This document shows, in pieces, positions 36,157 to 45,050 of a stretch of 61,864 bases of DNA. Origin of the DNA: JAVBOW01 sp031550125 (GTDB lineage Bacteria > Bacteroidota > Bacteroidia > Bacteroidales > Rikenellaceae). Positions within the stretch are counted from its first letter, which is position 1; every line of letters begins with the position of its first letter. The stretch spans positions 1-61,864 of the forward strand of contig JAVBOW010000031.1 in NCBI GenBank assembly GCA_031550125.1, read 5' to 3'. Position numbers and translations under genes: made by a program. Below the pieces are notes generated by a model that saw only the letters and a list, made by a program, of their open reading frames with translations, did no database searches and was not told the origin of the DNA.

Positions 36157-37389
36157 TCAAAAGAGCAGGCTCGCGCCTATATTGAACCCCACGTGTTCGT
36201 CCAGCGCCGCCTCTTCCTGCAGGAATCCGCTGGTTTTGGCCACTATCCCTGCGTTGACGGATATTCCCGCGCCTTTTCTGCGTCCGGACATAAAACGGTA
36301 TTTGCACGACACGTCCACCGCCCCGCCCGCCGCGGCCGACGATGTCCGGAAATCGAGCTTTTCGGGCTGCATCCAGCCGTGCAGGGCCAGATCCGCATAG
36401 AGATTGCCCGCCAGGCGGATATTCGCAAAGTCCGCGCCCATTGCCGGAAACCATGTGCTGCGATTCTCATACTGGCGCAGATAGGCGTGCATGTGTATTT
36501 TTTTCGATGCGAACCAGAAATGCTCGTCTATGTAGTCGCCGAACGGGGCCATGCCGTAACCGGCCATGAAATTCACCCGGTTGCCGTTACCGAGCGTGAA
36601 GCCCGCTTTGTGCAGCAGCATGGGATCTATCAGGTTTAGCAGCGACCTCCATCCCACGCGATTCGCGAACCTGCGTTCTTCCGACGTCAGGTCGCCGTAG
36701 TCCGTGTAGCGGTAATATTCCATTCCCGGACGATGGAGGTGCCTTATCGCCCCGTATATATCGTGTCCCACGATATCCCTTTTCAACTCGTCGGACTCCT
36801 CTTTTATTCCAGCATCCGATTTGAGCAGTCCCGAGGCGTAGTACGACACCGTCATTGTTTTCCGGAAGAAATATTCTATCCACAGCACATCCAAAGATTC
36901 CATGCCCCAACTCATAAGAGAGTTTTCCCTTACGGCCAGCGCGTAATCCGACTCCACCCCCGCCGTGTGTAGCCTTATGAAGACCGGCAGTTTCGCATCG
37001 CGCAGGTTTATGAGGGCCTGGTCGGTCACGCCGTTCACGTAAGCCACGCCCCTGAGGTCGAAGAACGGCTGCGAGGTGGAGCCGACGCCCTCATGGGTCA
37101 GGATGGCGCGGTGGCCCTCCTCGTGGGTTATGGGATAGGTTATTATCCCTGCAATGGCCTGCACCAGTGCGCTTGTCTTGAGTCCGACGATGTCGTTGAG
37201 CAATCTGGCCGACATCCTGTATATACTCAGGTAGTTTTGGTCGGACTGACGCATCGAGGAGAGCCTGCCGGGCGAATCGGCCATTATGAATGCGTATTCT
37301 TTCGCCCCGACGGAGTCGGCGGTGTTTTGCGCGCCCATGCACAGCGGCAGGCATGCGAGCGCAAGGAAGGATAATACTCTGCGTTTCAT
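36157..37389 (-). CDS. Secreted/outer-membrane protein with HEEGH motif
   Basis: A 410-residue protein I do not recognise. A signal peptide (about 1-20, LPLCMGAQ) leads to an alpha-helical N-terminal half containing HEEGH at 89-93, the HExxH pattern of zinc metalloproteases, within a hydrophobic helix (GIITYPITHEEGH). The C-terminal third has alternating short beta-strand-like segments ending in F (ASLLF), typical of outer-membrane barrels. A further Asp/Glu/His-rich stretch (DELKRDIVGHDIYGAIRH) could provide a third ligand. It is a single gene with its own promoter (37421..37414). Confidence 0.65.
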   Translation of the reverse strand: MKRRVLSFLALACLPLCMGAQNTADSVGAKEYAFIMADSPGRLSSMRQSDQNYLSIYRMSARLLNDIVGLKTSALVQAIAGIITYPITHEEGHRAILTHEGVGSTSQPFFDLRGVAYVNGVTDQALINLRDAKLPVFIRLHTAGVESDYALAVRENSLMSWGMESLDVLWIEYFFRKTMTVSYYASGLLKSDAGIKEESDELKRDIVGHDIYGAIRHLHRPGMEYYRYTDYGDLTSEERRFANRVGWRSLLNLIDPMLLHKAGFTLGNGNRVNFMAGYGMAPFGDYIDEHFWFASKKIHMHAYLRQYENRSTWFPAMGADFANIRLAGNLYADLALHGWMQPEKLDFRTSSAAAGGAVDVSCKYRFMSGRRKGAGISVNAGIVAKTSGFLQEEAALDEHVGFNIGASLLF

Positions 37390-37413
37390 TATTGTTTACG
37401 GGTTAGCGAGGTG

Positions 37414-37421
37414 CAAATGTA
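37414..37421 (-). promoter_or_regulatory. -7 promoter box of the HEEGH protein gene
   Basis: TACATTTG on the minus strand, 24 bases before ATG 37389, is an exact TAnnTTTG match. Confidence 0.65.
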
Positions 37422-37507
37422 GCGCTTATGGCCGGGATTTCCGTCTCGACTGTTGATAATTGTTTATAAAAATCGGCCCGGGAGGGTGTTTGTCGCATAT
37501 AAATTTC

Positions 37508-37515
37508 TACCTTTG
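37508..37515 (+). promoter_or_regulatory. -7 promoter box of the cobalamin operon
   Basis: TACCTTTG matches TAnnTTTG exactly and lies just before the riboswitch, so transcription should start near 37521. Confidence 0.7.
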
Positions 37516-37521
37516 CCCCGT

Positions 37522-37740
37522 AATGGTTCCCCAACCGCCCCCTGCGGGGTTTGGCGGAGGGATTAAATGGGAATGCCGTGAAAGTCGGCAACAGTTCCCG
37601 CTGCTGTAAGTTCCTGCCTCCGTGGCCGGGCGCGCCGCCCGCCGCAAAAGGTTAAAAAGTATGGACATTCTTGCCACTGGCCCCAGGGCCGGGAAGGCGT
37701 CCGTACAGGAACGAGTCAGAAGACCTGCCTTTACGCCACA
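37522..37740 (+). ncRNA. Cobalamin riboswitch
   Basis: The core class I elements are present in order: GGGAATGCCGTGAAAGTCGG (from 37568), CAACAGTTCCCGCTGCTGTA, the conserved GCCACTG (37672-37678), GGGAAGGCGTCCG (37691-37703) and GAGTCAGAAGACCTGCC (37713-37729). A variable GC-rich stem with CGCGCCGCCCGCCGC lies between. It precedes the btuB-type gene and should switch off expression when adenosylcobalamin or a related cobalamin is bound. About 100 bases separate it from the gene. Confidence 0.95.
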
Positions 37741-37846
37741 ACTGATTTTGCAGCCTACGGCGAATGGGCACCGATCGACTACTATCATCACCGGTTTTCA
37801 ATCACATCCCGCCCGCCTGCTGTAAGATCTTAAAAAGATTTTACCG

Positions 37847-39832
37847 TTGGGATTGCTTGCCGCATATCTGCTTGTCTTACCGTTGCTTGCCGCGCCGGAC
37901 GCCATGGTTGCACCCCTCGACACCATCCGCTCGCAAGAGTTGGAGGAGGTGAGGGTGGACGAAAGGCGCGTCCTGCAGGCCGCCGCGCCCGTGCAGGAGA
38001 TGGCCGGCGACGTATTGCGGTCGCCGGGCGTGGTTTCGGTGGCCGATGCCGTGCGTTTCTTCTCGGGCGTACAGGTGAAGGATTACGGCGGCGTCGGGGG
38101 GCTGAGGACTGTCAACATACGCAGCCTGGGCAGTCAGCAGACAGGCGTGTTCTACGACGGGGTGCAGCTGGGCAACGCCCAGAACGGCCAGGTTGACCTC
38201 GGTCGCTTTTCGCTCGGCAATATGGAGTCGGTGGCGCTTTACAACGGCCGTATGGACGGCCTTCTGCAGCCCGCCCGCGGTTACGCCTCGGCGGGGTCGA
38301 TTTATATGACCGCGCGCGCTCCGCGTTTCGACGCCGGACGCAGCGACAACGCGGCCGTCTCGCTGCGGGCCGGATCTTTCGGCGTCGTCAATCCGTCGGC
38401 TCTGTGGGAGAGGCGTCTGGGCCGGAGGCTATCATCGTCGGTCGGCGCAGAGTACCTCTATTCCACCGGGCGTTACAAATATACCTATGCGAAAGAAGGC
38501 GGCTACGACACTACGGCCGTCCGAAGCAACGGCGACGTAAAGGCGTTGTGCCTCGAAGGCGGCCTCTTCGGCCTGCTGGATGGCGGCCAGTGGCGGGCGA
38601 AGGTCTATTTCTACGGCTCGGAGAGGGGTTATCCAGGCGCGTCGGTGCGCGGATGGCAGAATGAAGAGAGGCAGTGGGACGCCAATTTCTTTGCCCAGTC
38701 TTCGTTGCGCAAGAGCTTCGGAAAGTCCTACTCGCTGCTTATCAACGCCAAATACGCGTCGGACAGATTGCGTTACTGCTCCGATCCGGGAGCGCAGGGC
38801 GCGGGAATGTACGTAGACGATACCTACAGGCAGCGCGAGAGCTATCTGTCCGCCGCCAACGAATTGCACATAGCCCCCTGGATGGGTGTGGGTGTGGCTA
38901 CGGACCTGCAATACAATACGCTGTATTCCGATCAGGAGGATTTCGCCTCTCCGTCGAGGCTTACATGGCTCGCCTCCGCTGGCGCGACGTTGCGTCCCGG
39001 ACGCGTCAAACTGCAGGTCGACGCGCTCTACACCTGCGTGGCCGACCGTACGCGCAGGCCCGGCGACGCGGCCGCCGCACAGCGCAGGATCACGCCGGGG
39101 GTATCGGCCAATTTCAGGGCCGGCGATTTCGCTTTCCGCGCATTCTACAAACATATTTTCCGCATGCCCACGCTCAACGATCTTTATTACACCGTAGTGG
39201 GCAACCGCAGCCTCTCGCCCGAGTCGTCCGTGCAGTACGACGCCGGCGCGACATGGTCCTCTGGGCGTGTAGACGGAGTGCTGCGCAACCTGGAGATTCA
39301 ACTCGACGCCTATTTCAACCGCGTACGCGACAAGATAGCGGCCCGTCCTGGCAGCAGCCAGTTCAGTTGGACGATGGAGAATTACGGCTATGTGGAGATA
39401 CGCGGACTGGACGTTTCGGCCATTGCCGAGGTCCAGGCCGGCGGCGTGTCCCTGTCGGCTCGCATGAGCTATACATGGCAGGCGGCGCAGGACAAGACCG
39501 ACGCGGCAGACCCTTTTTACGCTGGCGACATACCTTACGCCCCCCGTCACAGCGCCTCGGCAATGGCCAGCGCTTCGTGGCGAGGGTGGAGGATGGCGTA
39601 TAATTTGCTTTACGCCGGCCAGCGCTATACGTCAAGGGCCAACACCGTCTATGACCGTCTCGCCCCCTGGCGTACGCACGACGTGTCGCTGACAAAACGG
39701 ATGGCGTTGGGTAACGCCGCGCTGGGCGTTACGGCGGAGGTGAATAATATTTTCGACTCCCGCTACGAGGTGGTGGCGTGCTATCCCATGCCGGGACGCA
39801 ATTTAAGCATAAAGATAGACTTGACGTTATGA
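37847..39832 (+). CDS. btuB: BtuB-type TonB-dependent cobalamin receptor
   Basis: A 661-residue outer-membrane receptor for cobalamin uptake, inferred from the riboswitch and the downstream BtuG-like gene. An N-terminal signal, a TonB-box-like LEEVRVDE, a plug domain (GDVLRSPGVVSVADAVRFFSG to QTGVFYDGVQLG) and a 22-strand barrel ending in F/L-type strand (SIKIDLTL) are visible. The start is uncertain: TTG 37847 gives a signal peptide lacking positive charges, while upstream in-frame codons (CTT AAA AAG ATT, 37829-37840) would supply Lys-Lys but have no standard start codon. The stop overlaps the next start by ATGA. Confidence 0.92.
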   Translation: MGLLAAYLLVLPLLAAPDAMVAPLDTIRSQELEEVRVDERRVLQAAAPVQEMAGDVLRSPGVVSVADAVRFFSGVQVKDYGGVGGLRTVNIRSLGSQQTGVFYDGVQLGNAQNGQVDLGRFSLGNMESVALYNGRMDGLLQPARGYASAGSIYMTARAPRFDAGRSDNAAVSLRAGSFGVVNPSALWERRLGRRLSSSVGAEYLYSTGRYKYTYAKEGGYDTTAVRSNGDVKALCLEGGLFGLLDGGQWRAKVYFYGSERGYPGASVRGWQNEERQWDANFFAQSSLRKSFGKSYSLLINAKYASDRLRYCSDPGAQGAGMYVDDTYRQRESYLSAANELHIAPWMGVGVATDLQYNTLYSDQEDFASPSRLTWLASAGATLRPGRVKLQVDALYTCVADRTRRPGDAAAAQRRITPGVSANFRAGDFAFRAFYKHIFRMPTLNDLYYTVVGNRSLSPESSVQYDAGATWSSGRVDGVLRNLEIQLDAYFNRVRDKIAARPGSSQFSWTMENYGYVEIRGLDVSAIAEVQAGGVSLSARMSYTWQAAQDKTDAADPFYAGDIPYAPRHSASAMASASWRGWRMAYNLLYAGQRYTSRANTVYDRLAPWRTHDVSLTKRMALGNAALGVTAEVNNIFDSRYEVVACYPMPGRNLSIKIDLTL

Positions 39833-40974
39833 TTAAGAGAATTACGATGGCCTTAACCGCCGCCCTGTGCCTGGCGGCGTGCGACAAAGGCGAGGGGGTT
39901 ACGCCCTCCACCTCCGAGCAGGTGGCCGGCGGGCAGCAGGGTCCTGTTAAGGGCTTTTTCCTCCTCAACGAGGGAAATATGGGCAGCAACAAGGCCACGC
40001 TCGACTACTTCGACTACGAAACGGGCGTCTACCACCGCAATATATTCGCGGAGCGCAACCCGGGCGTGGCCCGCGAGCTTGGCGACGTGGGCAATGACCT
40101 GAAGATATACGGAGATAGGCTCTACGCCGTTATCAACCGCTCCAATCTGGTGGAGGTGATGGACGTCAACACAGCCCGCCACATAGGTGCTGTGACCGTG
40201 CCAAACTGCCGTTACCTGGCTTTCGACGGCGCGTACGCCTATGTGACCTCCTACGCGGGAGCCGTAAACGGCGATCCGCACAGCCGCCTGGGCTACGTGG
40301 CTAAAATAGACACGGCCACCCTGCAGGTGGTGGCCTCCTGCGAGGTTGGTTACCAGCCGGAGCAGATGGCGGTGGCCGGAGGGAAACTTTATGTGGCCAA
40401 CTCGGGAGGCTACCGCGCCCCTGATTACGATCGCACGGTGTCGGTGATAGACCTGGCCTCGTTCGTCGTGGTGGCGAGCATAGAGGTGGGAATAAACCTG
40501 CACGGGATGGAAAAAGACCGTTACGGCTATCTGTGGGTGGCGTCGCGTGGCGATTATAACGGCAACGGGTCGAAAACCAGCGTCATCGATCCCGGCGACG
40601 GCACGGTGGCCTCGGTTTTGCACTTGCTTCCGAACAGCGTGATGGCCGCCGCGGGCGATTCGATGTGGGTGTGCAGCACGGTGTGGAGTGACGTAGCCGG
40701 AAAGAACACCGTAAGCTATGCCATAGCCGATATAAAGTCCCGCACGGTGTTGACGCGCAACTTTATAACCGACGGTACGGAAAAGAGCATACAAAAGCCC
40801 TACGGCCTGGCGGTAAACCCCGAAACGGGCGATGTGCTGGTGACCGACGCCCGCGATTACCTCACCCCGGGTACGGTTTACTGTTTCTCCCGGGCGGGGG
40901 TGAAGATGTGGTCGGCCGTCACGGGCGACATACCGTCGCGGATAGCGTTCACACATAAAAAATTACAATTTTAA
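39829..40974 (+). CDS. btuG: BtuG-like surface cobalamin-binding lipoprotein
   Basis: A 381-residue lipoprotein. ATG 39829 overlaps the btuB stop and opens MIKRITMALTAALCLAAC with lipobox Cys18; the longer frame to 39778 is not needed. The rest is a YncE/DUF5074-like seven-bladed beta-propeller with repeated segments of the type (L-Y-V-A/V-N) and I-D-x-A-T/S. In Bacteroides, BtuG is the very tight surface binder that covers BtuB. The position directly after btuB and the propeller support that role; vitamin binding itself is not visible. Confidence 0.85.
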   Translation: MIKRITMALTAALCLAACDKGEGVTPSTSEQVAGGQQGPVKGFFLLNEGNMGSNKATLDYFDYETGVYHRNIFAERNPGVARELGDVGNDLKIYGDRLYAVINRSNLVEVMDVNTARHIGAVTVPNCRYLAFDGAYAYVTSYAGAVNGDPHSRLGYVAKIDTATLQVVASCEVGYQPEQMAVAGGKLYVANSGGYRAPDYDRTVSVIDLASFVVVASIEVGINLHGMEKDRYGYLWVASRGDYNGNGSKTSVIDPGDGTVASVLHLLPNSVMAAAGDSMWVCSTVWSDVAGKNTVSYAIADIKSRTVLTRNFITDGTEKSIQKPYGLAVNPETGDVLVTDARDYLTPGTVYCFSRAGVKMWSAVTGDIPSRIAFTHKKLQF

Positions 40975-40986
40975 AACCTATAAGAG

Positions 40987-41811
40987 ATGAAAAAAAGTAT
41001 TTGCCTTTTGTTTACCGCAGCCATGGCCTTCGCCTCGTGCGAAAACGATAGCGACAACCCTCAATTCGAATTCGTCACGCTCGATTTCGAGAGCGCCGGC
41101 GATTACCTTGCCGGCCCTACCGCCTACGGCGAGAACCTCTATGCCGATTACCAGGGAGAAAAGTACACCGGCTATTACGATCCGGCGACCGACCTGGAGA
41201 TGAAGATCAACGAAGAGGATCCCTACGGCGGCGAAGGCGTCAATTTCTGGAACGGCGGCGTAGCCATATCGCAGTGGAACGACATGACCGGAGATACGTA
41301 TCTCAACCAGTGCAGCGTCTACTACGCCGATGGTACGACGGGCTTCGGCGGCCATAACGGCTCCAGGACGTTTGCCGTGGTGATGGGCAACAACAACGAG
41401 GCCTTCCAGACGGACACGCGCGCCAGTATAGGTTTCCGCACTCCGGGCGAAGAGAAGGTCTTCGACCACATATGGGTGGCCAATTCCACGTATAACTACC
41501 TTTCCGTCACCCGTGGCAGCGAGTACAGCCCGGCCTACTCGCACGAGACGCAAGATTGGTTCAAACTCGTCGTGGAGGGACTCGATAAGGACGGCCTAAG
41601 CGTGGGCAAGGCCGAGGCTTACCTGTCCGACTACCGCAACCAGTCGTCGCCGGGAGCCTTGGCGGGGTGGTACGTTATAGACCTCAGGCCGCTCGGCAGG
41701 GTGCATTCGCTGCGTTTCGACCTGCAGGGTTCGGACGATAACGGTTACGGCACGGCCATGCCTGTGTATTTCTGCATTGACGACATCACCATAGTCAAAG
41801 AGATGCAATGA
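40987..41811 (+). CDS. DUF4465 lipoprotein (BtuH-like)
   Basis: A 274-residue lipoprotein (signal MKKSICLLFTAAMAFASC, Cys18, acidic residues after it). A single beta-sandwich domain of DUF4465 type includes TLDFESA, VNFWNGGVAISQWND, FAVVMGNN and C-terminal W-Y-V-I-D-L-R-P-L-G plus FCIDDI. Proteins of this kind accompany BtuB/BtuG in Bacteroidetes cobalamin loci, and BtuH has been described as a B12-binding lipoprotein; I equate them by position and fold only. It starts 12 bases after the btuG-like stop. Confidence 0.8.
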   Translation: MKKSICLLFTAAMAFASCENDSDNPQFEFVTLDFESAGDYLAGPTAYGENLYADYQGEKYTGYYDPATDLEMKINEEDPYGGEGVNFWNGGVAISQWNDMTGDTYLNQCSVYYADGTTGFGGHNGSRTFAVVMGNNNEAFQTDTRASIGFRTPGEEKVFDHIWVANSTYNYLSVTRGSEYSPAYSHETQDWFKLVVEGLDKDGLSVGKAEAYLSDYRNQSSPGALAGWYVIDLRPLGRVHSLRFDLQGSDDNGYGTAMPVYFCIDDITIVKEMQ

Positions 41812-43514
41812 CGTCCGGCAGGGTTTTCACATGCCTCGCCGCCGTACTTTTCGCCGCTTCGTGCCATAGCGGCGGCCCGGATGGTTTGCCGCCGGAGATA
41901 GATTTCGGACCGGGGGAACCGGTACGTACCGTAAAGCAGGGGGCGGAGTTGGTCATAACCCCGTCGGTCGCGCATGCCGGGGCGGACGCAGTATTCACCT
42001 GGACGTCGGACGGGGTGCGGATAGGCTGCGAGCCTGCTCTGGTCTTCTCGTCCGGCGAGCCGGGCAGTTTCTATGTGTCGCTGCGCGTGGAGAACCGTTT
42101 CGGCGTAGACACAGGTGAACTGCGCATAGACGTCGCCCCCGCCGCCGCCCCCGGAATAGTGATGCCCGTCCCCGAGGGAGGCTTTACCGTGGTCGAGGGG
42201 GGCGAGTTGGAATTCCGTCCGACGGTAACGGGCGGCGTCACGGGCTTTACATGGGCCGTCGACGGGCATGTCGCCGGCCGCGATAAGGATTTCCTGTTTC
42301 GGGCCGGAGAGGCGGGCCGCCGCCTGCTGGCTTTCACCGCCACGGGCGCGGAGGGGAGCGAAACGCTCGAATTCGAGGTTGCGGTATGCGCTGCCGGGGA
42401 TATGCTTCCGGTGTGGCTATTTGAGTCGGATACCTATAATTTATCCCTGGGCCGCACGGTTTTCATACGTCCGTATATGGTGGAGAACCATTTCGACGCC
42501 ACGTATGTGTGGAGCGTCGACGGCGCGGAGGCGCAGCGCGGCCCGTCGCGCATGTTGGCCTTCACTCCGCAGGCAGAGGGGTCGTACACGGTTACGGTGA
42601 CGATGATAAACGGCCACAGGCAGGCCTCCCGCACGTTTTCCGTCAACGTCTGTCCTCCCGAGGGGGCTTTCCGCCGTCCTGCGTCGGCCGCGTCCGTGGC
42701 GGAAGCCGACCATGCCTACCGCTACCTTCCCGGCCCGTCGCAATTCGTGAATTGGGGCGCTTCGCCTCTCGCCCTGCGCTCGCAGGCCGAGGTGGACGCG
42801 TATGTTTACGACAATCCCGCGCCCACGGAGTATGCCGGGACGCTGGGAGCCTTCGGCGGCTGCCTGACGGTGGGATTCGACCACAGCGTGGCCAACAGCG
42901 GCGGCTACGACATAGAAATAGAGGGCAACGCCTTTCCCGGATCGTCCGAGCCGGGTATAGTGTGGGTAATGCAGGACGAGAACGGCGACGGACAGCCCAA
43001 CGACACCTGGTACGAATTGCGCGGGAGCGCCTACGGACAGGAGGGTTACCTCAAGGATTACGCCGTGACATACTACCGGGGCCGCGACGGGCGCGCGGTG
43101 GCATGGACGGACAACTGCGGCGGCAGCGGCGCGGTGGACTATCTGATGAGCCACACTCCGGCGACGATATACCCGCGCTGGATCGGCGCGCCGTCCTATA
43201 CGCTGGTGGGTTCGCGCCTGCCTTCGCTGGTCGCCGAAACCTCGCCCGGATACTGGGTGTGCGGCGATCACCAGTGGGGCTACGCCGACAACTACAGCGC
43301 GCAGGATATGCTGCGCGGCGATTCAAACCCCTCGGCCGGCCCCGCGGCCAACCATTTCCGTATAAGCGACGCCGTACGTTACGACGGCCTGCCCGCCGGT
43401 CTTCAGTATATAGATTTCGTGAAGATACAAACGGCCGTCAACGCCAAGGCCGGACGCCTTGGGGAGATATCCACCGAGGTGATGGCCATACGCGATCACA
43501 ACATGCGCTACTGA
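41808..43514 (+). CDS. PKD-like surface lipoprotein of the cobalamin operon
   Basis: A 568-residue lipoprotein (lipobox FAASC, Cys19). About three immunoglobulin/PKD-like domains follow (about 35-110, 120-190 and 200-280, each with V-x-Y/F-T-W-x-x-D-G-type strands). The C-terminal half (about 300-568) is a separate domain with WYELRGSAYG, DNCGG and HFRISDAVRYDG; it looks like a beta-sandwich/jelly-roll. ATG 41808 overlaps the DUF4465 stop by ATGA, so it is translationally coupled. A cobalamin-related function is inferred from the riboswitch operon alone. Confidence 0.8.
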   Translation: MTSGRVFTCLAAVLFAASCHSGGPDGLPPEIDFGPGEPVRTVKQGAELVITPSVAHAGADAVFTWTSDGVRIGCEPALVFSSGEPGSFYVSLRVENRFGVDTGELRIDVAPAAAPGIVMPVPEGGFTVVEGGELEFRPTVTGGVTGFTWAVDGHVAGRDKDFLFRAGEAGRRLLAFTATGAEGSETLEFEVAVCAAGDMLPVWLFESDTYNLSLGRTVFIRPYMVENHFDATYVWSVDGAEAQRGPSRMLAFTPQAEGSYTVTVTMINGHRQASRTFSVNVCPPEGAFRRPASAASVAEADHAYRYLPGPSQFVNWGASPLALRSQAEVDAYVYDNPAPTEYAGTLGAFGGCLTVGFDHSVANSGGYDIEIEGNAFPGSSEPGIVWVMQDENGDGQPNDTWYELRGSAYGQEGYLKDYAVTYYRGRDGRAVAWTDNCGGSGAVDYLMSHTPATIYPRWIGAPSYTLVGSRLPSLVAETSPGYWVCGDHQWGYADNYSAQDMLRGDSNPSAGPAANHFRISDAVRYDGLPAGLQYIDFVKIQTAVNAKAGRLGEISTEVMAIRDHNMRY

Positions 43515-43539
43515 AAAATTTAGATTACGGGATAAAAGC

Positions 43540-43573
43540 AACCCCGCGGGCCGAAAAGACGGCCCGCGGGGTT
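43540..43573 (+). terminator. Terminator of the cobalamin operon
   Basis: AACCCCGCGGGCC (43540-43552) pairs with GGCCCGCGGGGTT (43561-43573), followed by TTTATT. It lies 26 bases after the last stop. Confidence 0.9.
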
Positions 43574-43578
43574 TTATT

Positions 43579-43700
43579 GGACCAGCCTGAAAAATAGGTT
43601 GGCGTTAATATGCGCGGCGCGAGAAAACGCTGCGCCTTACGATAACGACGTTGAGCATGGCATGTGCCAGGTTTCGCTTATCGTTTGAGTTTCAGGCCGG
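43579..43700. repeat. Palindromic repeat copy 3 (inverted, partial)
   Basis: Read on the minus strand, this matches the right arm and tail of the repeats at 34660-34759: TTTGAAACTC-like, CGATAAGCGAAACCTG, GTCGTTATCGTAAGGCGCAGCG, CGCGCATATTAACGCC and CTGGTCC. The left arm is missing. It ends 5 bases from the pgi stop codon (43706). Confidence 0.85.
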
Positions 43701-43705
43701 ACGTG

Positions 43706-45049
43706 TTACAGCCTTTTACGGAGTTCTTCGCCCTCTTTCTCGAAACCGGGTTTGTCCAGCAGCGCGAACATGTTCTTTTTGTACGCCTCCACTCCGGGCT
43801 GGTCGAACGGATTGACCCCCAGTATATAGCCGCTTATACCGCACGCCTTCTCGAAGAAATAGAGCAGCGCGCCGATGTTGCGGGCGTCTATGCGCGGAAG
43901 GGTTATTTTCAGGTTGGGTACGCCTCCGTCTACGTGGGCCAGCATGGTGCCGAGTTCGGCCATGCGGTTAACTTCGCTTATACGTTTGCCTGCCAGGAAG
44001 TTCAGCCCGTCGAGATTTTCGGCGTCGGCCTCCAGTTTGAAGGTGTGTTCCGGCTCGCCAACCGATATGACAGTCTCGAAAAGCGTACGCTCGCCGTCCT
44101 GGATGTACTGCCCCATGGAGTGCAGGTCGGCAGTGAGGGTTACGCTGGCCGGGAAGATGCCCTTGCCCTGCTTACCCTCGCTCTCGCCGTAGAGCTGCTT
44201 CCACCATTCGGCCACATATTGCAGCTTGGGTTCGTAGCTGGCGAGTATCTCTATCTTAAATCCGTTGCGGTATAGGGCGTTGCGTGCGGCTGCATATTGC
44301 ATGGCCGGATTTTGCCCGAAAGGCACCTGCGGAGCCGTGGCTTTTTCCATGTCGACGGCGCCCTGCACAAGCGCGTCTATGTCCACACCCGCCACGGCCA
44401 GCGGGAGCAGGCCGACGGGGGTGAGTACGGAGAAGCGGCCGCCCACGTTGTCCGGAATGACGAATGTCTTGTATCCCTCGTCGTCGGCCAGTTTTTTGAG
44501 CGCGCCCCTCGCGGCGTCGGTGACGGCCACTATGCGGCTTGCCGCGCCCGCTTTGCCGTAACGCGTCTCCACCTCTCTCTTAAGTATGCGGAAAGCTATG
44601 GCCGGTTCGGTGGTAGTCCCTGATTTGGAGATCACGACGACGGCTATGGAGTACTCTTTCAAGGCTTCGACAAGCTCGTAGGTGTAATCCTCGCTGATGT
44701 TTTGCCCGGCGAAGACCACCACCGGGTCGCGGCGGCTTTTCTGCAGCGAGGCGAAGTTGTTGCCCAGCGCCTCCAGCACGGCTTTGGCCCCGAGGTAGGA
44801 GCCGCCTATGCCGACCACCACCACAACCTCGGCTTGAGAGCGCAGCGTTTGGGCCGCGGCTTTTATGTCGGATATGTCGGCGGCGGTGACGGACGACGGC
44901 AGGGTTACCCAGCCGAGAAAATCGTTACCTGCGCCTTTGCCGTTGTGCAATAATTCGTTGGCCTGTTCGGCGGCGTTTTTGAGAGCCTCTATCTCGGATG
45001 CCTTTGCGCCTAAGGCGGCTTTGGATGAATCGACGGTTATCTTTTCCAT
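43706..45049 (-). CDS. pgi: Glucose-6-phosphate isomerase
   Basis: Phosphoglucose isomerase (447 residues) interconverts glucose and fructose 6-phosphate. The SIS-type domain contains VVVVGIGGSYLGAKA (about 75-90) and VISKSGTTTEPA; later GQNPAMQYAAARN and GVNPFDQPGVEAYKK match conserved C-terminal segments. The length fits the short bacterial/Bacteroidetes form. It starts 1 base after the gpsA stop. Confidence 0.97.
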   Translation of the reverse strand: MEKITVDSSKAALGAKASEIEALKNAAEQANELLHNGKGAGNDFLGWVTLPSSVTAADISDIKAAAQTLRSQAEVVVVVGIGGSYLGAKAVLEALGNNFASLQKSRRDPVVVFAGQNISEDYTYELVEALKEYSIAVVVISKSGTTTEPAIAFRILKREVETRYGKAGAASRIVAVTDAARGALKKLADDEGYKTFVIPDNVGGRFSVLTPVGLLPLAVAGVDIDALVQGAVDMEKATAPQVPFGQNPAMQYAAARNALYRNGFKIEILASYEPKLQYVAEWWKQLYGESEGKQGKGIFPASVTLTADLHSMGQYIQDGERTLFETVISVGEPEHTFKLEADAENLDGLNFLAGKRISEVNRMAELGTMLAHVDGGVPNLKITLPRIDARNIGALLYFFEKACGISGYILGVNPFDQPGVEAYKKNMFALLDKPGFEKEGEELRKRL

Positions 45050-45050
45050 T

